A stretch of 64,000 bases of DNA, from the NCBI GenBank assembly GCA_003342815.1, contig PTEX01000012.1:5403825-5467824 (forward strand), read 5' to 3'. The position numbers were made by a program, and so were the translations under genes. Positions 50,090-62,628 of this stretch are shown here, piece after piece; the first letter of the stretch is position 1; the number at the start of each line of letters is the position of its first letter. The notes under the pieces were generated by a model. The model worked only from the letters and a program-made list of their open reading frames with translations. It made no database searches and had not been told where the DNA came from. Origin of the DNA: Eudromia elegans (Eukaryota; Chordata; Aves; Tinamiformes; Tinamidae).

Positions 50090-53000
50090 GAAGTGGGTAT
50101 TTTTGCCACCAGGTCATACTTTATATGCACATGGCTGCAGTTTTACACAGTTGTGGTGACTTCCAGGGATGTACTGTAGTCAACTGCTTTTGTGATCCAC
50201 AGATAAAGAAGCTTTAACTTCCAATTTCTTCCTTCTTCTAGTTTTTATTATGGATCTCCACTATTTGCATTTTGGATGGGGAGCTCAATCATTTAGTTTG
50301 GTTTCTTTTGCTTTTTATTTGCAGTTTATATTTGATAGTTATTATTAAAATCTCTTTGCAAGAAAAGCTGGCTGTTTGTTTGTTTGTATGTGTGAGTGAG
50401 TGAGTCATCTATTTTGAAGTTTTTCTCAGCATTGCCTGGTTCCCGTCACTGTCCTTCAGTCCCGTGTTTGAAATCTCCTCCAAAATCTCAAGGTTTAGAA
50501 ATGCATTCCTCATTGAAAGATGGGATTTTCCTGAGTCACATGGATCCAGGAGTTGGTGCTTTTGGGGAACTTCCCCAGACATTCACTGCAAAGTCTGGAA
50601 ATACTCTGCAAAATGTATGATAGCCCGGAGAGCTCGACTGCTCCTGTACAGCAGTGCACTTTGATCTTTCTAATAATAAGTCTCTCAACACCTTTTCACT
50701 TCTAACAGAAACAGTGTCCTGGCTGCTCTTATGCCATAAGGCTTTTTCACTCATCCTTGTGATGCCAAATGAGGACATTTGTTTTAGGGAAGAAGGATCA
50801 GGAAAAAAAGGAGCAAGATATGATTTACAGTGTACTGCCAGAGCCCCTTTCAATGGGACTTTGCTGTTTGAAGTACGCCTTAGGATTTGTATCTTTAAGT
50901 TAATTAAGATAGGTATTAAAGCTATTAGCTATTAAACTGTTAACAGTTTATCCTGTTGATTGCACTGACACTTTCTCAAGAGTTGCTGTCTATTGGGCAA
51001 ATACAAATATAGGGAGCTTCTAAAATGAGAATTGCATCTAAACTTTATAAGTATATACTTAGACATTTCTTAAGCAGGATAGAAGCAGTGACTGCTTATA
51101 TATAAAACCATATGCTTTTCTGAAAGATCTAAACATTGACAGTATGCACAGCTATTCCTATAATAGGGAACTGCTGTATTAGTTGCTATAAAGTCATTAT
51201 TTTTAAATTTTCACTTTAGAGCTTGGAGGTAGGGCCTGTCAGTGTAAATGGTCCTGAAAGAATTTCAAATCCATTTGCCTCTGGAAAACTATAAATCAGA
51301 GAAAGAAGTTATACATACTTTGTGTGAAGGCATCATCAAGGCACAGAAACTCTGCAAACCTTCTGTATTTGTATGATTTTCACATATGCTTGAAAGAGAG
51401 TGTTTCCTCCAGAAGTAGTAATTGTCATTTATATTAATAATCTACTGCATAGGAGCATTACATTAAATCACAACTATAATTCTGCACACACCGATTGCCT
51501 GTGAAGCTGAACAGTGAATTTAAGCATACTGAAAGTTGAGCCGTGCTATGCCCCCCCAGCATGCATCTGGTACAGTGGCTTTCGCAGCAACCTGACATTC
51601 AAGAGGCGTTTTTGACAGACATCCTTTCCTGTACACACACGGGCTGTCCTTCATGTCTGGTCCATACAGAGACTTTAATGCCTCTAGCTTCTCTGCGACA
51701 GTGCTAGTGGGGATCAGCCCACCCTGGGGAGGACTTTCTTGCCTTTATCAAGCGCTTTTGCTGCAACTGGCAGAAGTGGTGTTGTTCATTACTACGTGCT
51801 GCTCTTCAGCCACATTTTACTCCCTTTTTTTTTTTCTCAATAGAACTTCAGGTAGCTAACTATGCTTTCAGTTAATTTGGGGATTGTTTTTCCTGTAGAT
51901 TTTTGCTTCATAGTTTGAAGAGTGCCTATGTAGACCAAAAAAAAAATGTTTTCATGAAATAGGAGAAATCCAGATGTCTACTCGTGAGATTTTCTAGGAA
52001 TATCTTAGTGCACACGACCATCTTTCCTCCTCTGTTCGTTCTCTTAGAAAAAAAACAACAGATAGTGCAAGCTGGAATAGTGAGATGGAGCTGGGAAAGA
52101 GGAAGGCTCTGGTGCAATTACCCTGATGTGTTATCTACTACTCTGACATCCATCTCCATATTGTCTCAGACTCCCTTTTCTTCCTTTCATTTTTATTTAT
52201 CTTCCTGTGAATGTTCCTTGATTCCTCTTCTACACCTCCTTTCACCATGCTCCTGTGGAAAATGTCTCTGATTTCCCACAGTTCCCTTATCTGTCACTGC
52301 ACAGTTTCCATGGTCCCAAATCTTCTTCATTGCTGTGGTTTCAAAGCGATGGCAGCAAGGACCAAAGCAGGCTTCCTCCACTCCGTGTCTGCAGGAGATT
52401 TGTGCCTGTATTGTGACTGACCTTGCAAAGAGGTGCCCCTGCTGCTGCGGCGCCTGTTCACGGGATAAACACTGCTTCTTAGCAGAGAGACAGCAGCCAA
52501 GTTTAGATGTTCACACGCCCCTCCTGGTGCCCAGATATCCTACTGCCACGTTACAGAACCATGAGGGAACCTGGCATTTTTACCTAAATGATACTAGCTC
52601 GGTGCCAAACCCTTTGGACCTCTCAATATCCCAAACTCTGTAACTTTGCTTCTGCTACTCCCTATTCTATGTTTGCTGGACTTGGGACAAGGCAGTTTAC
52701 ATTGCTTCAGACAGAACAGTCTAAAGTGCTTTATAAATGACATTCTATATTGGCTTATAAATGATGCATGAATGCAGTACCTCTATTCCCACTGTCTTTC
52801 TGTTGGTAGTTAAACTGTTAACTTAGCATACAGGATTTTCCTAAATAATCTGCCTTTAACACATTATTTCTCTTCTGTTTGAAGAGATTCTGTTTTCTGC
52901 TGATTAAATATTTTAAGAAGAGCTGCACAGAACCCTGTGTTTGTTTCTGTGCTTCTCTCTTGCATGCGTGCATGTGCAATCGCGCTGTCCCTCTCGTTTG

Positions 53001-56000
53001 CTCTCGGTCTCTCTCTTTTCTTCTCCGTTTTGCTGGAACATGATGTCCTCAGTTGTCAAATAGCTTTCTTTCAGCTGAAGTTCCCATGCAGAACTGAAAG
53101 AAATCAACCAGAAGCCCCAGAAAGTGTTTCATATTTACCACGAGACAAAGCTTAAATGAAGAAAATGTGCTATTAAACAAATACGGTGTTAGGCTTGCGA
53201 AAACGGATCTCCAAGATTAAGCATTTGAAAGCAGAAATGATATGACAAGATTATGGAACCTTGAGGGTTTATTTTTTTAATGATCCTCCTGTTACTACAG
53301 ACTAAGTAAGGCTCAGTTTTATTAATCGTAAGTGACCTTTTATTTGTCGTGTTCCGTTAAATCAGATATAACACGGCAAGGCCCAGCTTTGCTTCCACAT
53401 TACCTTGCCAGAAGCAACAGTGCCGAAGTGCAACTATCAGTCTGCTGATGGGTACAGAGCCAACAGTGAAAAGAGTATATGGTTAATACAGCAAGTTGAG
53501 ACATTTTCAGAAACTACACATTCTCTTCTGTGCAGTACTAATAAGAGATTTTTAAAAAGGTGTATATAATGTTGGGCGTAGGGTGTTGAGCAGTCTGTGC
53601 TGATTGACTAATAAACCCATTCTGTGAGTTAATCAGTCGGTCTTCAAGGGAGAACAGGAAAGGTTGTGAGTTACAGGCTTTCCCGAGGTGCTCGGCACAA
53701 GGAAAGCAGTTAACACTCCAAGAATTATATGGCAGTTGTGAATCCTGGCTGCATAAAGCTGTCGTGGCTACAAGGAGACACTAAAGCAGCAGTGTGTTTT
53801 CTTGCAGAGTCCTTTCTGGATTACTTTCAAGTATTCTCATAGGCAGAAATGGAGATTTCTCTCTCTTGTACGTAGATTCATGAATAAGGAAAGCTTTGCT
53901 ATGTTCCCTTCACAGAAGGTCAGAAGAGCCTTGTGAGAGGTCCCAAAAAACACTTTAGGACTGAAAATCTACTGGAACAGTCATTTGAAGATGATTGAGA
54001 TACATGAGAAAAGGCATTTCAGTAGTATAGAGCACTGCTGCTCTGCTAAACATAATGGGAGGCTTTCGGAGGGGGGATGAATCAGCATGCAGCTTTGCTG
54101 TTTAGCCTTGCCTCTTTCTAGACACATATTCCAGTTACTAAAATGTGGTTTCACCACATTTATTGGCTTAGGAATAAAGTTTAAGCGCTGTCATAGCTTG
54201 TCTAGCGGACGATACCCCTGAAAATTATGACTAGGTAATTGGACAGTTCCTTTAACAACTTCAAATTCACAGATTTACAAGGAACTGAGCTCTGACAGCT
54301 GATATTGAGCTATCGTGCACCTACTTCATGAAATTTATCTCAAATTGGAGTTTGAGAAATGCTTTGCAGGAGATTTAGATAGCGCTTATAAGTTATGTGA
54401 GTTACTTTGGAATTTACTGACTATTCAGTTCATACGTCTCATACACAGAGCAGGAGAAGCGATGAACCCTGGGTTCCAGTCCCAATTTCAAATGTTCTAG
54501 GCAAAAAACACCAGCAAGAAAAAAACCACCAACACCTCCCCCTCCCCCCCCAAAAAAAAACCACCCAGAAAACAGGTTATATCAACATGCTTGTAAATAG
54601 AGTGTGCATAGAGGCATTCATTGACTTTTAGGAGGCTTCCTTCTCCTTAAAGTCTTCTCAAATACCATGTTTGGACTTAGTGTGGTGCCAGTAGAAAGGA
54701 GGATTTTTTTTTTCATTTGGATAACTTATAGTTATGCTCAGAAAATACACTGGACAGCACAGAAATAATTAGGAACATGCAGAGATAATAAAAAGAAAGA
54801 AGGATGAAAGATGCCACAGTTCCTTAGATTAACAAGGGATCTCCATAGTAACTGCATTTATCTAAGGCATTTAATACTTGCGTTGTTACTTCTTACTCCT
54901 CTGAAGCCTAAAGAGATCAGGTGAAATTTATTTGGCCACATAGGATTTAATGTGACTGAACCATTGATTTATCTCAGAAAGGTCAAGAAGTTGAAATTAA
55001 AGAAACGAGGATGAGCACGTATTTCTGGGAACTGTCACTGAGAAAGTGATGACTACATATATATATATAAGTTCATGATAGCCTTTGTTTAGAAGTAAAG
55101 GTGATATATGTAAAACCAGAAGAGAGACTCAAGAATTATTTTCTCAAGGCTTCTAATAAAAAGACATAGGTGAAAAAATTTTTGTTACTTGTGCAGGTTA
55201 ACTATATTGGTAAAGAAGAAGGATGGCAGGAGAAAACTTGAAGGATGAAGGTACAGTTCTTGTCAAAATAGCACTAAGCTAGTCTAGATAGACTGATGAA
55301 AAATTGCTGGTAATTGGTTTTCTCTTGCGGTTTGCCTTGACCTCCAGTATCTGTTTTCAGTAGAACTTCCGTTGTTGTCTGCAGGGAGCAGTTGCTATAG
55401 CCTGAAATGGTGTAGTATGCTGTCCTTGTATGTTTTCACAATTAGATATTTGGGGCATATATTGATACTTGTTCACAGATTCAACGGTTTTAACTGTGTT
55501 TCAAAGGTATGCTTTTTATACAACTTTAGTGACAACTGTAGTAGATTGGGGATTTGGGAAAAATAATCCCAGCATGTGAGATCCTGTCGCTTGCCTTCAG
55601 TGCCTGCGTGGGATCCATGCTGCAGCAGCCTCGTCACACCAGGCAACGGGTGCGTTCCTGTGTCTGCCACCCGGCCGCTTGTTTGTTTGTTTGTTTTATA
55701 TCCTTTCCTGGATAGCTGCAATTTTCTGTCCCTTGCAAGGGTTGTTGACAGGAGCTTATCCCTGGTTTGGTAACCTTGTCATTTTGTGGTGCTGTTGGGA
55801 CACTGATGCTTCTCTGGTGGGAGAAACGTGCAGGCCTCCTACCCTTTTCTTCTTCTGGAGCGATGAATTAAAATGCACCACTTTACTGAGAGAAAGCTGG
55901 AGTGAGTGAGTGAGATTGGCCACTTCGCTTTTGGATAGAGTTTCACATGTCAGTGCTGCTAATTACCACCTTACGCCTGGATCACCAGCAAAACACAGCC

Positions 56001-56969
56001 AAAGAAAAAGAATTAGCACAGTTACTGTAAACCAGAAGGTATTCTCCTTTGACTTGGTCTCCTTCCTTAGTCATGTATACCCAGCACCTTATTAACTCTT
56101 ACGTAAGACGCTGCTCTGCACATTGGTAGTGCAAAAGATAATCTGAAGTGAAGTCGGCGTGCTGCACAGAAGAGGTCGATGCGTGGAGCTGCTCAGCTCT
56201 CCTTCCTGCGCATGGGGGAAAGAGGCTGGTGGGGCCTTGATGGCCAAACGTGCGATGGGGGGACAAGGAGCGAGTCTACCTGGATGGATCTGCTAGCACA
56301 GCTCACAGGCTACAGAAATATCCTCTGGAAAGGGGGGCAGAGCTTCTGTGGGCAAAGATTTCTCCTCTCTTCCCTTGTGGCTCTTTCATGCACCTCTGAA
56401 ATCTTCCAAGGCATCGTCTTTCCCTGGATGGAGAATAAAGCACATTTGCACTGTAGTTAACCGTTGTTGCTAGGAAGGATGTGCCTTGTAGCTAGGTAAG
56501 TGCTCCTAGGAAGGAAGAAGAGTCAGTTGTAGAGGTTTTAGTCTCTGGTTTATGCTTATTTGCTCTTTTTTTTTGGTTGCTTTTTGCTATTTGCATATGC
56601 TTAATAATACAATATTCTTTGGTGTTACATACCTTACTCTGTATTTGCTTTTTTGCACTTAGTCTTTTATTCTTGATTTTAGAATTGTATTTGAATGTGC
56701 GGGGATGGTATTTAACATTTATTAGTGTCAATATAGTCTCACCCTAGAGTGTGTAGGGGCCCTTCACAAATTCTCATTCGCACACATTTCACCAGTCCTT
56801 GGTGAAAGACAGTTGGGCCAAGAGCAATTTGCTTCTAGAATTTTTCATGATGATTCCAAGTGCCCTGTGCTCTAAGAGCGTTGGTTTCCCTGCCTTAGAC
56901 AGTGCCGCAAGTTAGGTAATTGCCAAAGATGTTGTGTCCATAGGAGGCAGTCACAGAGTCTTTCCTTCT

Positions 56970-57197
56970 TCACACGGTGCCTGCCCGAAGCAGCGCTTGT
57001 CAGCAGAGCCAGCAGTGAGCCCAGCCCCAGGTTACAGCAACGCCGCTGCTCAAAGCGGCAGCCCAGCCGCGGGTTACCCGAGGATGGCCCTTCCCCTAGG
57101 ACCGAGCCTCTCCCACGCAAAGCGCTGCGTGATGCTTTTGAAATACAAGGACTCAAATGCCACCCATTTATTCCAGCCGAGCTGTCAAGACACCCAG
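56970..57197 (+). other. CpG-rich patch ending in a consensus splice donor
   Basis: About a dozen CpG lie between 56981 and 57130, with words such as 'caacgccgctg' and 'agccgcgggtt', in otherwise AT-rich DNA. It ends with CCCAG|GTAAGT, the intron starting at 57198. An acceptor-like tract (TTTCCCTGCCTTAG) ends at about 56899. The segment is open in one plus frame from 56916 to the donor, but without a convincing ATG, and GC-rich DNA has few stops. It may be a first or internal exon of a long non-coding RNA or an unrecognised gene, or a hypomethylated regulatory patch. No product is assigned. Confidence 0.3.
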
Positions 57198-57427
57198 GTA
57201 AGTTTTGTAGCGTTTTAATTAAAGGTACATGTCTGAGGAAGCCCAGCAAAAGCAGTTCTCTTAATTAAGTCCCTTTGGTTCACCACTCTGTCAGCTGCTG
57301 CTGGATTTCTTTAGGTGCATGATTCAGCGAAGACACTAGTTCATTGACATGTTTTTCATTAGGGTATCTACTTGGCCTCTCCAGATGTGTTGCACCTTAA
57401 GCAGAACCACCGAAGGAATGCAAAGCA

Positions 57428-57492
57428 GTACACGTGTATATATGTATATACACACACACATATATATATATACACACATATATATATATATA
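57428..57492. repeat. 65-bp alternating purine-pyrimidine microsatellite (TA/CA/GT)
   Basis: Every base from 57428 to 57492 alternates purine and pyrimidine. A short ACACGTGT start is followed by TA steps, a CACACACACA block, a TA block, ACACAC, and a final TA block. Such tracts can adopt Z-DNA (the CA/GT parts) or extrude cruciforms (the TA parts) under negative supercoiling, and are usually polymorphic in length. It lies about 230 bp beyond a CpG-rich patch with a splice-donor match. Confidence 0.95.
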
Positions 57493-58040
57493 GTGACACT
57501 TTGAATTTTGTCCCAAGATGATGTTTCAGCTACTGAATGTGCAAATCAAACTAAACAGATATATGTTTACATACAACACGGTCACCTTCTGTCATTTTGT
57601 CGTCTTCTATAAGTGATACTTGAAAAGACATTTTTATTTTTTTAACCTACAACTATATTTTTAAGAGTCTGCTTATTGTAGGGCCTGTTCATGGTCTGTT
57701 GAAACTTCAGGCTCTAAAAGGGAGTGGATAATGGTCTTTAATAGAATTGGGAAAAATATATAATAGCCCCATATGAAAGGTCACTAAAGAGTAGGGCTGT
57801 TTTCTAGAATGCATGTAATTATCCCAATTTCAGTGGGGTAACAGGCAGCTGTGAAAAAGATCAACTCTTATTGCCTGCATTGTTATTTTCTGTTCTATGG
57901 TAAAAGTTAAATTCATTCTTTATAGCTAAATTAATATTTTATGTCAAAGCTTGGGGAAGAAAGAAAGGGCTTGGGGAGAGGAGATGAAGTTTATATGTAT
58001 AATTGAAAGCTGCACGGTAAAGGATGTTTTGGCTAATGCC

Positions 58041-58056
58041 AGTTACCATGGTAACT
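58041..58056. promoter_or_regulatory. Perfect RFX X-box palindrome next to POU-like sequence
   Basis: AGTTACCATGGTAACT is a perfect 16-bp inverted repeat and matches the RFX-family X-box (GTNRCC, 0-3 bases, RGYAAC) on both half-sites. Two bases further on the sequence reads TTGCAAATAATTATGCA (from 58056), which resembles POU/octamer and homeodomain sites. The preceding bases TTGGCTAATGCCA contain two facing NFI-like half-sites, although their spacing of 4 is not the usual 5. RFX proteins are known to act in ciliogenesis and neural genes; whether any binds here is inference. The cluster has the look of a conserved enhancer core. Confidence 0.6.
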
Positions 58057-59560
58057 TGCAAATAATTATGCAGTTAAAAATACAGAACTTTTTGCAGCCT
58101 TCTTTCTGGGCAGATAAGTGTCCGTCAGTTAATTACCCTTAGCTTTGTAAGACGTAAGTCAGTCATCGTACTTTATGTCCCAAATTCAAGTTAGTCTACA
58201 TATTTTATGCCTGGGCATACTGCACTTATTGGCTTCACTAAGATTAGATTTCAAGTTAGATAACTCCGTTTCTGTAGAATAATCTTATCCGTTTACCAAC
58301 ACAGTTTATTCTTACCTCCCAAGTTTTACGGTAAGCTATGGATGCCTTTAGAGAAACAGATTTTGTTTTTGTATATAGCATCTATTATCCATTTAAGAAT
58401 TTTTACTTAGTGCCTTTTTTTATTATCTATTTTATTATCTTCCTCATTTTATTAAAATCACTTAGGCCATGGCACCCAGGGTGAAGACAACATAGCCTGC
58501 CTTATGTTGGTAAGAAACCACTGTTCTTTTTTTCTCCATTAATAACAAGTGCAAGTTTATCTTGTTAATAAGAGTAATAAAATGATTATTAAATTTGTAA
58601 TACAATATAAGTATGATGTGGAAAATATACAAATTTTATGTATACAAATATTCAAATATTCAATTCTAACTCTAATACTCTTATGTTCATGAAGCTGCCC
58701 TGCATTGCTTGAAACAGAAAGCTTAAAGCTGAAGTTTTTCAGAATTCTGAATATTTATTTTGAAAAGATTTTGACATTTCTGATCCTTGATTTTCAAATA
58801 GTATTCCAATGAAAAAAACACGTGAAGAGTCATATTCAACTAATATTCTTTCATTTAGAAGTGTGTGGGGTTTATGTTTTCATCACTGTCTTTATGATTT
58901 GTTACAAAAACAAAGATAATAACAAGATTTGTCATTTCCTATTAGCCCTACTGGTTTCCTGTTTGCCTTTCTTGTCTTTTTATTTTTTCATCAAGGCATT
59001 TGGGTATTTAGGGTAATAAATCATTATTTTTATAATTAATACCTGCTATAAAATATTCTCTTTAATCATTTTGTGTAATTTTAATTTTTACAGTGTGATA
59101 ATTATTCAGTTTATAATTAGGTTAATTATTCTCTTCAGTTCCAGCGTAGCACATAGATCTGCAATACAGTAAATCTTCACATAGTACTGTGTTTGATTTT
59201 TTTATTTTCTTACTGAAAATCTTATCATCAAACTCTCTCATTACCATGAGATGTGATGATGTTTTCACAATGAGTCACCATAAAACTAATGGATAAGAAA
59301 ACATTATTTAGTCCCAATACTTATTTCTCATTTTGCCTAGTGAGGCATGATATTCAATATTTATATCTTATTCAAAGAGAAAAATAATTACAACATTAGT
59401 AAAGGGATTATGGATTTAATATTGTGGGTGGTTTTTTGGTTTTTTTTTTTTTTACACCAGTATGTTCTTAGAAGTTTATAGCAAGAAAAGCGACTGAATC
59501 CAGGGATATTCTAGGTGAAATATATGGTAGGCGCAGACAGGTTACTCAGGGCTCTGTCTT

Positions 59561-59658
59561 GTCAAGTCTCCAAGACCTCCACGTCTGGAAGTTGCACAGC
59601 ATGTGAGGGCAATCTGTTCTGCTGCTTAATTATTCCCTTGTGAAAATATTTTTCTTCA
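59561..59658 (-). mobile_element. Possible very decayed CR1 fragment, antisense
   Basis: The order of blocks resembles the antisense CR1 3' region. A 'tctccaagacctccac' block is followed by 'gggcaatctgttctgctgctt', and then by 'cccttgtgaaaatatttttctt', which matches the usual 'ggcaacctgttccagtgctt' and 'ccctcacagtgaagaatttttcc' blocks with many substitutions. No octamer end can be seen. The match is by eye and could be coincidental; a RepeatMasker run with avian CR1 consensus sequences would decide. Confidence 0.42.
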
Positions 59659-61445
59659 AAAATGGAATGAAATTGATAATCTGTTGTGTCAAATTTTGAT
59701 ATAGAAATATAGAAAGGAATATAAAATTAGAAACAGATTTGGAGATAAAATTGAGAAATCTTACCAAAATAAAAGTATCAAGAATTATACTTGTGTTTTT
59801 ATGAGTATGTGGTCGGGGGGAGTTTTATCAAGGTCAGTATCATTTCACAAACGTTATTGGTTTTTTCCTTTTCCAGTTTGGGAGCTAAAACATACCAAAA
59901 CACATGCTCAGAAAGACCCTCCCCTGGCAGCTTTCAGAGCTGCTGTTTAATGACGATGCAACACCTGGCCCATGGTACGAGGAATATGTTTGAATCCGCC
60001 GTTTAAGAAAAATGAAAATTCCCTATCAGCAGTCGATACTTTATCAGTCTGGAAAGCTTCCATTCCAAAGCACTGCAAAACCAGATGTGGGGCGTGTCTT
60101 GATTTTAGGCATGTTAATGGACTGGAAAGGGGATTATAAGCTTTTCTGTCATGTCAGTTTTTTGAGCAAGGAATAATAGGAATGGCCACACGTCTAGGTA
60201 GGGTCAGCTCTGGAGGGGAATGTGTCATCCTTTCCCTGTCAAAAGCCATCAGTCTTTTCCTGTTGTTGTAAAACTAGCTGGATTATTAGTAATCCTTAGA
60301 TTCAAAAGGTGGGAAAGGCAGCTTCTGCTCTAAGACTACCTTTTACTTTTCTTATTCTCCCTTCATTTTTCTACATCATTTTGCTCCTCTTCAGCCTAAA
60401 TTTCTATTGAGTAAATTTCTTACCCCCTTTCAAATATTCACCTTATGTTCTGCCATTTTCCCTGTTGGTCTTCTTTATGCCTGTACCATACTTTTATTCT
60501 CAGTATTTTCTCTTTCTATCCTATCTTTCTTTCCAGATTCTTATTGTTCCTTCTTTTTCTCCGGTCACATTTGGGCCACAGCATTTTGGCCACAGCACAG
60601 CCTAGCCGTTTTGCCCCTACAGATGCTGTAGAGAAATGGGTGAAAAACAGATTGAGTTTTCCTGAGCATAAGAATTATTTTACAGATCTCTGCAGAGGTG
60701 ACTCAAAAAAAATCTTGTTGTCTGGAATGCTGAGAGAACAAAAACTCGCCTGGGTAAATGAAATGACACACCACAGTAGGCAACAGCACTGCACTTCAAA
60801 ATCCTCAGTGCGCTGGATTGACTGCTACTTGTCAATTTGAAGGCTGAAATGAAAATTGGCTTGCCACCTCGGTTCCCTTATACGTGCCTCTGAACCTGTG
60901 AAGCGCAGGCATTGTTCAACCTGGCTCTACTGTAAACTCTTTTTGTAGTCTGTTCTCTCAGTACTTTTTTCTTCTTTTTACCTTGGAAATAAGAGTAGCT
61001 AAGGTCTCCCCTAACCTTGTTGATGGAGCATAACTGCTGTTTGTTTGCATGTGGCAGGAAAACTCGAGCGATTGTAAACCTGTTCTTTTTGGACCGCTGC
61101 TGTAATGCATCAGCCAAGGAATGCAGGATTTGTAGACTTGGGCCAATTCAGCTTCAAAAGAATCAAGAAAGAAGCCCAGTATTCTTCTAGAGCCATTTGA
61201 TTAAATGTCCATGATTCAATTTAGAGTTGTTTAGATTGAAATTATACTTGGACAAATTGCATGTTTAAAATGAGCTAATGGGTTACAAATCAATAGATTT
61301 TTAATGGTTTGGAAAACCTAGCCTTCAGCTTAATATTCATACGTCTGAATAAATGAAATAATAATCTCATGCAATAACTGTTGCAGCTGAGAAAACACAT
61401 AGAACAGTCTCTAAAATAATCTGTATATATGATTTTCAGTATTAC

Positions 61446-61455
61446 CTAAAAATAG
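61446..61455. promoter_or_regulatory. MEF2-type site
   Basis: The same 12-base word CCTAAAAATAGG as near 23065 occurs here. It is a consensus MEF2 match with no independent support. Confidence 0.25.
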
Positions 61456-61868
61456 GACAATTGAGTTCTATGCTGCTATAACCTGTTTCACTGGGACTTA
61501 GTGTTGTTTTTTATATGTGAGTAGAAACAAGGTAGAATAGAAAGTTAGTGAATATGTAGTGAATATGAAAAGACCACCAGTACAGGTAAGAAGAAAGTTT
61601 TTTGGTGAAATGTTCTCCCTGATGCAGTATTTCTTAATATTTATCTTGATATCTGCAATGACATTAGAAGAATGCCATAACAGACTGCAGTATTTAGATT
61701 TTGTTCTTGTGGAAGTGAACCTTGTGTAATAGTGGGATATATTAGTATAAAATTGTGACTGAAAAAGAAAGAGGAGTTAACGAACTTCATTTATGAAAAT
61801 TTTATCACATCTGTATGTGAAAATGTGCGTGTGTATACACACTTACGAATATAAATACATATAAGTTC

Positions 61869-62564
61869 ATGCTGAACGAGGGCAAGTGCAGGGTCCTGCA
61901 CCTGGGCAGGAATAACCCTAGACATGCCTACAGGCTGGGGACCGACCTCCTGGAGAGCAGCCCCGCAGAGAGGGACCTGGGCGTCATGGTGGACGACAAG
62001 TTGACCATGAGGCAGCAGTGTGCCCTCGTGGCCAAGAAGGCCAATGGGATCCTGGGGTGCATTAAGCAGAGCGTCTCCAGCAGGTCGAGGGAGGTGATTC
62101 TGCCCCTCTGCTCAGCCCTGGTGAGGCCGCACCTCGAGTACTGTGTGCAGTTCTGGGCTCCCCAGTGCAGGAGGGACGTGGAGCTGTTGGAGAGAGTCCA
62201 GCGCAGGGCCACAAAGATGATTAGGGGTCTGGAACATCTGCCCTATGAGCAAAGGCTGGGAGAGCTGGGCCTCTTCAGCCTGGAGAAGAGAAGACTGAGA
62301 GGGGACCTGATTAATGTATATAAATATCTCAAGACAGGGAGTGAGGAGGAGGGGGCTGGCCTCTTCTCAGTGGTGGCCAGTGATAGAACTAGAGGAAACG
62401 GCCAAAAATTGAGGCACCAAAAGTTCCACAGGAACTTGAGGAAGAATTTCTTAACAGTGAGGGTGACAGAGCACTGGAACAGGCTGCCCAGAGAGGTGGT
62501 GGAGTCTCCTTCTCTGGAGATCTTCCAAACCCGCCTGGACATCACCCTGTGCCACATGCTCTAG
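61869..62564 (+). pseudogene. CR1 ORF2 fragment: C-terminal region of reverse transcriptase
   Basis: An open frame of 231 codons ending at TAG, derived from the C-terminal part of the CR1 ORF2 protein. In the intact family this protein carries an endonuclease and a reverse transcriptase that perform target-primed reverse transcription. Here the frame begins after the catalytic YxDD region. Recognisable LINE blocks are 'LGVMVDDKL' near residues 37-45, '[14 protein letters not shown]' near residues 87-100, and '[15 protein letters not shown]' near 107-121. The run '[29 protein letters not shown]' follows near 126-154 (positions given, key residues Y, RL, LGL, RR, DL, YK). The first Met is internal to the parent protein and not a true start. 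With the 5' truncation and no promoter of its own, this is an element remnant and not a host gene, even though the frame is open. Confidence 0.93.
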
Positions 62565-62628
62565 GGGACCCTGCGTGTGCAGGGGGGTTGGACTAGATGA
62601 CCTCTACAGGTCCCTTCCAACCTTAAGC

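Larger units (their letters stand above)
45463..56915. other. No gene recognised over 11 kb
   Basis: Mostly AT-rich unique DNA with many short chance frames. Stretches near 47740-48720 and 49000-49340 are rich in TAAT-type homeodomain cores and free of recognised repeats, so they may be regulatory. Small GTTT and GAGT runs occur near 50380, 55680 and 55900. A TGCATGCGTGCATGTGCA alternating tract is at 52961-52978. GC-richer stretches near 52330-52560 and 56150-56300 hold no identifiable exon. Confidence 0.6.
57493..61864. other. No gene recognised
   Basis: AT-rich DNA holding the RFX palindrome at 58041, a homeodomain/HNF1-like GGTTAATTATT word near 59119, the possible old CR1 at 59561 and a pyrimidine-rich stretch at about 60330-60620. 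A 131-codon plus frame (60445-60840, ATG start) is hydrophobic in its pyrimidine-rich first half and unrecognised in its second half. Confidence 0.6.

Noticed and set aside
61928..62557. Minus-strand frames opposite the CR1 ORF2 remnant
   Set aside because: They are shadows of the GC-rich CR1 coding sequence.
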